In this document: piece after piece, positions 7,376 to 14,800 of the stretch | Position numbering within the stretch: the first letter of the stretch is position 1 | Layout of the letters: each line of letters starts with the position of its first letter | Notes under the pieces: model-generated | Seen by the model: the letters and a program-made list of their open reading frames with translations, nothing else | Databases searched by the model: none | Told to the model about the DNA's origin: nothing | DNA from: Bacilli bacterium | GTDB taxonomy: Bacteria > Bacillota_I > Bacilli_A > RFN20 > CAG-826 | Direction: 5' to 3' | Assembly: GCA_024413875.1 (NCBI GenBank) | Contig: JAKSVY010000019.1 | Location: forward strand, 1-27,252 | DNA length: 27,252 bases | Made by a program: the position numbers and the translations under genes

Positions 7376-7405
7376 TTAGACATACGCGAGAATATAGCGT
7401 ATACT
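7376..7405 (+). promoter_or_regulatory. Probable promoter of giant surface protein gene 1
   Basis: TAGACA (7376-7381), 18-nt spacer, TATACT (7400-7405). ATACGC (7382-7387) and GCGTAT (7397-7402) form an inverted repeat across the spacer and -10. The TAGCGTA heptamer (7395-7401) recurs in the promoter of gene 2 (11692-11698). Confidence 0.55.
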
Positions 7406-7430
7406 TAATGTATGAAAAGTTACTAAGTTA

Positions 7431-7463
7431 TGTGCTAATCAGTTGATTGGCACATTTTTATTT
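7431..7463 (+). terminator. Intrinsic terminator or attenuator inside the 5' leader of gene 1
   Basis: TGTGC(T)AATC / GATT(G)GCACA forms a 10-bp stem with one G-U and an AGTT tetraloop (7431-7454), followed by TTTTTATTT. It sits after the probable promoter and only 4 nt before the GGAGG ribosome site at 7468-7472. It can stop transcripts coming from the transporter gene, but any transcript of gene 1 must also pass it. Confidence 0.75.
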
Positions 7464-7480
7464 ACTTGGAGGCAGCAAAC

Positions 7481-10400
7481 ATGAAACACAAAATGATTAA
7501 GTGGATTTCCGGATTAACTCTTGGAGCAGTTTTGGCGCTTGGAGTTTCAGCCGGAATTAGTGAAGTTAGCGTGGTTAGAGCCGCAACAGAAAAAACATAT
7601 ACCGCAGCAGATTATGGTGATGTAAGTTTCACGACAAAAGATAACCTTTTTGAATTTGGTGTAAAGGATGGAGGAAGTAATCCAGCGTTTAATACAACCG
7701 CAAAAGACATTAGAGCATATGCTGGTGCTGAAGTTAAATTGTCTTACAAGGGTAATGACGGTTCTTCAATCAGCAAAGTTGTGTTTGCTATTTCAACGCA
7801 AGGTCTTAAAAGACAAGCTGATCTAGATCTTTCTTCAGGCCAAGTAGATATTGATACAAGCAATTCAAAAGTTACCTGGACTGGAAGTGCGACTGAAATT
7901 ACTTTTACAGTAGGCGCTAAGGCTACGCATGGTACTGATGGAGATTCTAAAGCTGGTCAATTTTGTTTTACGGCCTTTACTGTTACTTTAGATGGCGGAT
8001 CTGGAACAGGCACCGGTACAGAAACTGGTGGCGGAACTGAGACTGGTGGCGAAGGCACAGAAACTGGTGGTGGAGATATAGTTTTGCCAACAGGAGATTT
8101 AATATTTACTAAAGTAAATGATGCAAGCGAAATTACCTCAGGTTCAAAAGTTGTTTTTGCAGCAGGAGACAATGACGAAAAAGTTATTGGCACATTTAAC
8201 TCAACATATTTCAACATTATTGATAGTGAATTCAATGGAGATAAACTTATTGTTGATGATGCAAAAACAGAAATTCTTACCGTTGGAGTTGATTTAGGAT
8301 GCACTACATTTGCTCTTGAAAATGGAAAGAAATTAGGATCCACATCGAACACAGGCAAAAACGATAATAAGATGGCTTTGGATTCAAATTATAAATGGAA
8401 CGTTTCTGATAGCGAAGGTACTATACACATTATTAATAATGATGCCAAATATCAAAACGTACTTACTGAAATTAGATACAATGCTCAAAGTACACGTATT
8501 TGCTGTTATCCATCAAATGGACAAGCACCTATTAGCGTATACAAACTTTCTGGAGATACTGAAAAAGTTGTTTTAGAAAATAGCGAAGTTGCAGGAAACA
8601 AAGGTGAAACAATTACATTAAAAGTAAGCGAAGTTAAAGGTGTAGAGTCAGTTTCAAGCTATGCTTGGGAAGTTATTGAAGGTTCTGAATACATATCGTT
8701 AACAGATTCAGGAACAGACACACAAGTTGTTAATCTTGATGCAAAAGGAACCGCTAAAGTACAAGTCACTGTTAATGATACAGTTAAAGCTGTTGCGACA
8801 ATTACAGTTAATGAATGGGTCTATGATGTTTTAGCAGGAGATCAATACTTCATTGCTAACAAAGATGGTAAGGGTGCAATGGGTGGAGACCTCTCAAATA
8901 ACGCTACATTAGATTTCACATCCGATGCAAATGCATGGACATTTGAAAAGGCATACAAAGGCGATAACACCTATTGGCTTAAAAACAATGGAAAGTATTT
9001 AACGTTTAGAAAAAATGTTTATAACGATGGAAAAAATAATTCGGCAATCATTTTAACTGACAATAAAGTTGATTTTTGGACTGTAGAAAAATCTGGAAGT
9101 TATTTTGTTATTTCAACAACATGTGGAAATAGTAAAGTTTCATTAGCGCAAGATAGCGATTTAGATTGGCTCGCATTCTCAACAGGAACTAATGTTGTTG
9201 CATTAATCGAAAAAGGTAATCTTGTTTACGACACATTTGAAATTGCACATCAACCAGGACTTTCTTATCCATACGTTGGTGACACCTTCAAAGACACAGC
9301 TGTCAAAGTTAATGCTATTTTCACAAATGGATTTAAGACAGACATTACAAGTGAAATCACTTGGGGTGTAATTAACGCTGATGGAACAGTTGAAGGAACA
9401 TATACCTTTGATGGAGATGACAAAGTCATCACTCTTACTGGATTGAATGTTTATAAACCTCAAGCAGATACATTTACAGTCACTGGAATTAAAGAAAAAT
9501 ATTCAATTGGTGAAACTGTTAAAGTTGAGTCAGTTAAGTTAACTTATAAACATGATAGCGGCACAACAAATGAAAGAACTTTAACAAAGGAACAATACAC
9601 TGTTTCTCCATCTGTGGTTGCAGCTAATACAACTAAAATCACAGTCTCTTTCAACGCTGATTCTACAATTAAAAAAGAATTCAGTATTACTGCAGTTGAA
9701 GATATTTACATTTCAACCTCAGTTTTAACTCCAGGAGATCAAATTCTCTTCACTGGTACATCAGGCACAAAATCTTATGAAGGTAAGATGGAAACTGCTG
9801 GCACAAATTATAATAGACTTCTTGCCCAAGAATTTGATTATGCTCCTATAGGAGAATCTCCATTTGAACTTGAATCTGCAGGCGCAAATAACAAGTTCTA
9901 TGTCAAAGACATGGCAAGTGGAAAATATTTGAATTCTCAAGTTGATGGCGTTCTCACAACTGACAAAGTTGAAACCATGGAATCGCTTGATGGAAAATTC
10001 AAATCTGGAGAATTCCAATTTAAACCATCCGATTCGAATGAAGTAATTACAATCACAACCGCAAATGTTGGCGGTTATGAAAGTGGGCTTTTAAGCTACA
10101 ACACATCTACAGAAACATGGAATTGTATTGTTTACACAGATAATACATATATGGATTATTATCAACTTGAAATGATTGTTGTAGACGATACAGCATTATT
10201 AAGTGTTACTCACATTAATTTTACAAATGAAACTGAAGTGGCATGCGAAGATATTGAATACAAAGTATTCAACTATAATCCACTTTATCTTGTAAACCCA
10301 TACAAGACAGGAACTACAAAAGAAGTATTCACATTCACATACAATGAGAACATTGATCAAGGAATTCACTGGTGGACAATTCAAGCTGGAAATGGCAAGT

Positions 10401-11680
10401 ATGTTAACCTCGGTGATGGAAAATTCACTTTGAATTCAACCGAATCATTAAATGTTGATATTTATAGAAACAAAACTATCGAACAGGACATCACAGTCAC
10501 AAAATTGAATGTTACAGTTAGAGAAGAATTTAAACCTCTCACAGTTAAGATTGGCGAGAATGTCCCATGGGACAGCGCACTTGTGGTATCTGCTACATTT
10601 GAAGGTGGAAGCCACGCGATGATTGAATATGGTAGTTATACTGTCTCGGGCTTTGACAATCAAACACCAGGAGAACAAACTGTAACTATTAGTTATGGTG
10701 GTAAAACTGCAACCGTAAAAGTTATGGTAACTGGTGCAGTCGGGCACATTGAAATTTCTAACAAAGACACAACATTTAAAGAGAACATCTACACTGATAG
10801 AGTTGGTCTTAAAGTTAAAGTAAACACCAATGGTGTTACAGTTCCTCAAGATCAGCCACTTAAGTATTCTTCAAATAACGAAAGTGTTGCAACAGTTGAT
10901 CAAGAAGGAAATGTCACAATACTTTCAACAGGAACTGTCACATTAAAAGTTACTGATTACTATGAATTATTTGAGGACACAGTTACATTTACTGTTTACT
11001 CAAAAGCAACAGGTTTATCTTTAGATAAAACCTCTGCATCTGTTGTCGCAGGCGGAACGGTTACGTTAAATCCAGTATTTGAGCCAGCAGGCTCTTCTTG
11101 TGGCCTTCAATGGAAGAGCTCCGATACTTCAGTTGCAACAGTAAATAATGGTGTAGTTACAGGTGTTAAAGCTGGCACCGCAGAAATCACTGCATATAAC
11201 ACTTCATTCGGTCTTGAAGCAACATGCACAATTACAGTTGAAAATGTTGCTGTTCAATCAATCTCAATCACTGCTCCAAAAGGCGAAATTGAAGTTGATG
11301 AAGAAATGACTTTATTAGCAGTCGTTTCGCCAACAAATGCAACAATTCAAGATGTTGATTGGTCAGTATCAGATAGTAGTGTCGCTACTATTAGTAGCAA
11401 TGGTACTATTACGGGCTTAAAGGTAGGCAGAGTTACTGTTAAAGCTACTGCAAAAGACGGTTCTGGAAAATATGCTCAAAAAGTTATTAAAATTGTTGCA
11501 AAAACAACAGTGGATCCAGACATTGATGATGAAGGTGATATTGAACCAGTAAATCCAGGAACACCAAACACACAAATTAAAGTTGGGTGTATGGGATCGG
11601 TTGTAGCAACTTCTGCTATCATCTCACTTGTTTCAATTGCAGGTGCAGGATTATTAATTTCTAAAAGAAAAAGAAAATAA
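7481..11680 (+). CDS. Giant secreted surface protein 1 with Ig-like modules and G-C-x-G-S C-terminal tail
   Basis: A 1399-aa exported protein, likely an adhesin or glycan-binding surface protein. ATG 7481 is set by GGAGG (7468-7472); an in-frame TTG at 7466 lies upstream of that site. Signal peptide about residues 1-34 (AxA-type end VVRAAT). Next come a beta-sandwich-like domain (about 36-170), a Gly/Thr/Glu linker (about 172-199), a beta-rich module ending in YNAQSTRICCYPSN...VYKL (about 206-358), two further modules beginning (L)AGDQYFI and TPGDQIL (about 450-580 and 748-902) with carbohydrate-module character (GKYL/W repeats), Ig-like group 3/4 domains between them, and two Big_2-type Ig domains (about 1174-1340; SSDTSVATVNNGVVTGVKAG). 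The end is an acidic/Pro linker, VGCMGS (Cys1370), a hydrophobic helix and KRKRK. No LPxTG. Module names are inferred by eye; the ligand is unknown. Confidence 0.88.
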   Translation: MKHKMIKWISGLTLGAVLALGVSAGISEVSVVRAATEKTYTAADYGDVSFTTKDNLFEFGVKDGGSNPAFNTTAKDIRAYAGAEVKLSYKGNDGSSISKVVFAISTQGLKRQADLDLSSGQVDIDTSNSKVTWTGSATEITFTVGAKATHGTDGDSKAGQFCFTAFTVTLDGGSGTGTGTETGGGTETGGEGTETGGGDIVLPTGDLIFTKVNDASEITSGSKVVFAAGDNDEKVIGTFNSTYFNIIDSEFNGDKLIVDDAKTEILTVGVDLGCTTFALENGKKLGSTSNTGKNDNKMALDSNYKWNVSDSEGTIHIINNDAKYQNVLTEIRYNAQSTRICCYPSNGQAPISVYKLSGDTEKVVLENSEVAGNKGETITLKVSEVKGVESVSSYAWEVIEGSEYISLTDSGTDTQVVNLDAKGTAKVQVTVNDTVKAVATITVNEWVYDVLAGDQYFIANKDGKGAMGGDLSNNATLDFTSDANAWTFEKAYKGDNTYWLKNNGKYLTFRKNVYNDGKNNSAIILTDNKVDFWTVEKSGSYFVISTTCGNSKVSLAQDSDLDWLAFSTGTNVVALIEKGNLVYDTFEIAHQPGLSYPYVGDTFKDTAVKVNAIFTNGFKTDITSEITWGVINADGTVEGTYTFDGDDKVITLTGLNVYKPQADTFTVTGIKEKYSIGETVKVESVKLTYKHDSGTTNERTLTKEQYTVSPSVVAANTTKITVSFNADSTIKKEFSITAVEDIYISTSVLTPGDQILFTGTSGTKSYEGKMETAGTNYNRLLAQEFDYAPIGESPFELESAGANNKFYVKDMASGKYLNSQVDGVLTTDKVETMESLDGKFKSGEFQFKPSDSNEVITITTANVGGYESGLLSYNTSTETWNCIVYTDNTYMDYYQLEMIVVDDTALLSVTHINFTNETEVACEDIEYKVFNYNPLYLVNPYKTGTTKEVFTFTYNENIDQGIHWWTIQAGNGKYVNLGDGKFTLNSTESLNVDIYRNKTIEQDITVTKLNVTVREEFKPLTVKIGENVPWDSALVVSATFEGGSHAMIEYGSYTVSGFDNQTPGEQTVTISYGGKTATVKVMVTGAVGHIEISNKDTTFKENIYTDRVGLKVKVNTNGVTVPQDQPLKYSSNNESVATVDQEGNVTILSTGTVTLKVTDYYELFEDTVTFTVYSKATGLSLDKTSASVVAGGTVTLNPVFEPAGSSCGLQWKSSDTSVATVNNGVVTGVKAGTAEITAYNTSFGLEATCTITVENVAVQSISITAPKGEIEVDEEMTLLAVVSPTNATIQDVDWSVSDSSVATISSNGTITGLKVGRVTVKATAKDGSGKYAQKVIKIVAKTTVDPDIDDEGDIEPVNPGTPNTQIKVGCMGSVVATSAIISLVSIAGAGLLISKRKRK
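11576..11680 (+). other. C-terminal G-C-x-G-S sorting-like tail of surface protein 1
   Basis: Codes for KVGCMGSVVATS, a hydrophobic stretch of about 17 residues and a basic end. The Cys is 29 residues from the C-terminus. The same order appears in the neighbouring 1933-aa protein. The layout (short Cys-containing motif, helix, Arg/Lys tail) matches known protein-sorting tags, but I do not know this motif as a named one. Confidence 0.6.
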
Positions 11681-11684
11681 TTAA

Positions 11685-11713
11685 TTGCATGTAGCGTACA
11701 TTACACGTATAAT
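11685..11713 (+). promoter_or_regulatory. SigA-type promoter of giant surface protein gene 2
   Basis: TTGCAT (11685-11690), 17-nt spacer, perfect TATAAT (11708-11713), starting 4 nt after the stop of gene 1. The TAGCGTA heptamer lies at 11692-11698. Confidence 0.78.
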
Positions 11714-11717
11714 GTAC
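11696..11717 (+). promoter_or_regulatory. Palindrome over the -10 box, candidate operator
   Basis: GTACATTA (11696-11703) and TAATGTAC (11710-11717) are perfect 8-nt inverted arms with a 6-nt centre. The second arm overlaps TATAAT, so a dimeric DNA-binding protein here would block the promoter. Confidence 0.5.
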
Positions 11718-11761
11718 ATAACATGTTTGAAAAGCGCATTAAGAACTTACACGCATAATGT
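11701..11761 (+). repeat. Direct repeat TTACACG(T/C)ATAATGT in the gene 2 leader
   Basis: The 15-nt element at 11701-11715 recurs at 11747-11761 with one change (14/15 identical), 46 nt apart. The first copy covers the -10 box; the second lies in the loop of the leader terminator hairpin. Confidence 0.6.
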
Positions 11762-11785
11762 TAGCAGGGTTCTACGCGCTTTTTT
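11730..11785 (+). terminator. Intrinsic terminator or attenuator inside the 5' leader of gene 2
   Basis: AAAAGCGC (11730-11737) pairs with GCGCTTTT (11776-11783), and inside it AGAAC (11742-11746) pairs with GTTCT (11769-11773); a T-run follows (11780-11785). The stem lies downstream of the gene 2 promoter and ends about 10 nt before GGAGG (11795-11799). Same arrangement as before gene 1. Confidence 0.7.
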
Positions 11786-11807
11786 CTTTATCCCGGAGGA
11801 AAAACAT

Positions 11808-14800
11808 ATGAAAAACAAATCAAAAATCTTAGTACTCAGTGCTATCGCCCTTTTAGGCATGACTGCTGCAGTTGCTCCAACATTTACTGCGAATAACAAG
11901 GAAATTCGCTCCGTTATAGCTCAGGACTTGGAGTCGACGTTGACGTTTAGTAGTGCTCCAAATAGCGGAGATACAGTTAATGCTTCAACGGAAGATTCTG
12001 CGAAAGCAAGTTATGTTTGGACAACTGATTCCACTTATATTGTTCTTGAAAGTAACGCGATTCATACGGGCTCTGGAAGTAAAACTTGTTCTTATCAAAA
12101 ACTTGTTTCCAACTCTTTTAGCAAATATAAAATTAAAAGTGTTGTCGTTGATGCTCAAAGTAATAATAAAGCAAAGATAGAAGTTAAAATTAACAATACA
12201 TCTATCGGAGTAAGCGGCGAATTGACAACAACTCATTCCGAATACACATTTAATAATACGGAAGAAATTACTGGCGGTTCGCTAGAAATTAATATTTCTA
12301 TGTCTTCTGGCAAGAAAAATATTTACTTATATTCTGTTAAGGTTACTTATGAAGAAGTATCGAACGCTCAGCTTAGTTCTCTAAACATTTCAGATGCAAA
12401 AACAACTTATTTCCAAGGTGACTCATTGGTAATGCCAACTGTTACTGCTACGTATGATGACAACACAACAAAAGATGTTACTTCTAAAGCAGTATTTATT
12501 TCTCAAGATACATCCTCGACTGGTCAAAAAACAGTTCAAATTTCGTATACAGAAAATAATATTACTAAAACCGTTAATTACACCTATACTGTCCAAGCCG
12601 ATGAATTAAGTTCATTAACACTTGGTGGTGAAGTTAAAGGTTCTAAAGGTCAAGATTGGGATTTATCAGGTGTTACATTAACAGGAACATTTACGTCTGG
12701 CAACAAAACAATTACTGGTTTTACTCCTACAACCGAAACTGCTATTCCAACCGCGAATGGTGCATACAGCGTTACAGTAAATGTTTCATACGGTGGAAAA
12801 ACAGCATCAAAAACATTTGATGTCGTTGTTAAAGCTACGGGTTTAACAGAAGAAGATGCTTTCAGCGTTTCTGAAGCATTAGATATTATTAATGGTTTTA
12901 AAGGAACCTCTACAAAAAATAATGGTCAAGATGTTTACGTAAAAGGAACAGTTAAAGACGGAATTTCTATTTCAACATCAAGCGGAAGCGCAGGTTCAAT
13001 TACATTTAATTTAACGGATGGTACACAGACTATTGTTGCATATTCTTTATGGAAAGAAGATGCCGCAAATAAAGTTAAGTGGACAGCAGGAGAGCTTAAT
13101 GTTGGTGATAAAGTAATCGTTCATGGTTATTTAATTGACTATGTTTCTAGTGGTAATCACAAAGCCGAAATTGGTTATGCTACTGGATCACTTGCTTGGG
13201 CGAAGATTGTTAGAAATACACAATCGATTACAAAAACATTAACAGGTTGTTCCTTAGATGTTGCAGCCACATTTGACTTTGATTCTGCGTTCAGTGCAAC
13301 TTTAGTTGCAAATGCTGGTTATGAACTACCAGAATCAATCACAATGACTGTTGGTGGTGAATCTTTCACTGATTTCACTTACAACAATCAAACTGGTGCA
13401 ATTTCAATTGCCGCTGGTAAAGTTAATGGTGCATTAGTTATTACTGGTGTTGCAACAAAAATTAATTACACAGTCGCGACAAATTTAACTGGTGTAATTT
13501 TGGAAGAATTACCAGAAACCGCACAATATGGAGAAACTCTTGAAACTACTTTCGCTTTAGCCGAAGGCTGCGTTAATCCACAAGTCAAAGTTATGAATAA
13601 TAATGTTGATGTTACCGAAGACGCATATGACGAAGGCAACAGCAAAATCACATTAACCGTTCAAGGCAATGTTGAAATTACAATTACAGCAACTCCTAAC
13701 GATTTAGCATCAATTGCATTCGTTGAAGGAACTGATATGACTAAGAAATCATACATTGCTTCTGAGGAATGGGATTTCTCAGGACTTGAAGTTGAAGGTG
13801 TAATGTCTTCTGGAGATAAAATTCCTCTTGATGATGTTACATTCACTGCAGATAAAACTGTTGCAGAAGCTCCTACTTCAATTCAAGTTACTGCAACATA
13901 CAATGATAAAACCGCTGTTCTCACAATTAATGGCATTACAGTAACACCTGTTTCATTAGCAAGTATTACAGCAACTCCATCACAAGATGAAACTACATTC
14001 ACAATGGGTGAAGAATTCAAAGCTGATAACTTAGTTGTTACAGGCGTTAATAATGATGGAAGTACAGTTAGTGCAGTTGAAGGTTATTCAGTTGACTCTT
14101 CAGCATTTAATACATACGCACCTGGTACATACACAATTGTTGTTACAAAAGACGCATTAACTACTTCTTACGAAGTAGAAGTTGTTGTAAAAGAACTTCC
14201 AACAGTTGATTGTTACAAGACAACAGCAAGTACTACAGAGTTCAAAGCTGGCGATACAATTATTATTACAAGCAGTGATTCGGAAAAAGTTTTATCGACT
14301 ACACAAGCTTCAAATAATAGAACAGAAGCCGATATTTCTGTTGCAAACAATACAGCTACAATTAATGACAAGACACAAATTATTACCCTTGAAGCTGGTA
14401 CATCTGCTGGCACCTTTGCATTCAATGTTGGTAATGGTTACTTATATGCAGCTAGTGGCAGCAGCAACCATTTAAAAACGCAATCCAATATTGATGGAAA
14501 CGCAAGCTGGAAAATAACTATTGGGGCTGATGGAACTGCATCAGTTGTTGCTCAAGGTTCTAATAGTAGAAATGTTTTGCAATATAACAGTGGCGCAAGC
14601 TGCTTTAGCTGTTATAGTAGTGCATCTCAAGGAGCTATTCGTATTTATAAGAATACTCCAGTTGCAACAGGTAAAGGTGATTTAATCAATTTAGCGAGTG
14701 CAACATTAAAAGGCGAACCAGATCTTAAGATTGGCGATAAACTCAGTGTTAGTGACATTGAAGTTAAGGGATTATTAAATACCAACGAAGAAGAAAAAAT

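Noticed and set aside
7957..8358. 133-codon minus-strand open frame opposite surface gene 1
   Set aside because: Its Pro/Val/Ser repeat is only the complement of the Gly/Thr linker; no start signal.
10448..10849. 133-codon minus-strand open frame opposite surface gene 1
   Set aside because: Shadow of the real gene; odd composition rich in Cys, Phe and Asn and no ribosome site.
11685..11807. 41-residue N-terminal extension of surface protein 2
   Set aside because: The stretch is the promoter and leader hairpin; GGAGG at 11795-11799 and a signal peptide fix the start at 11808.
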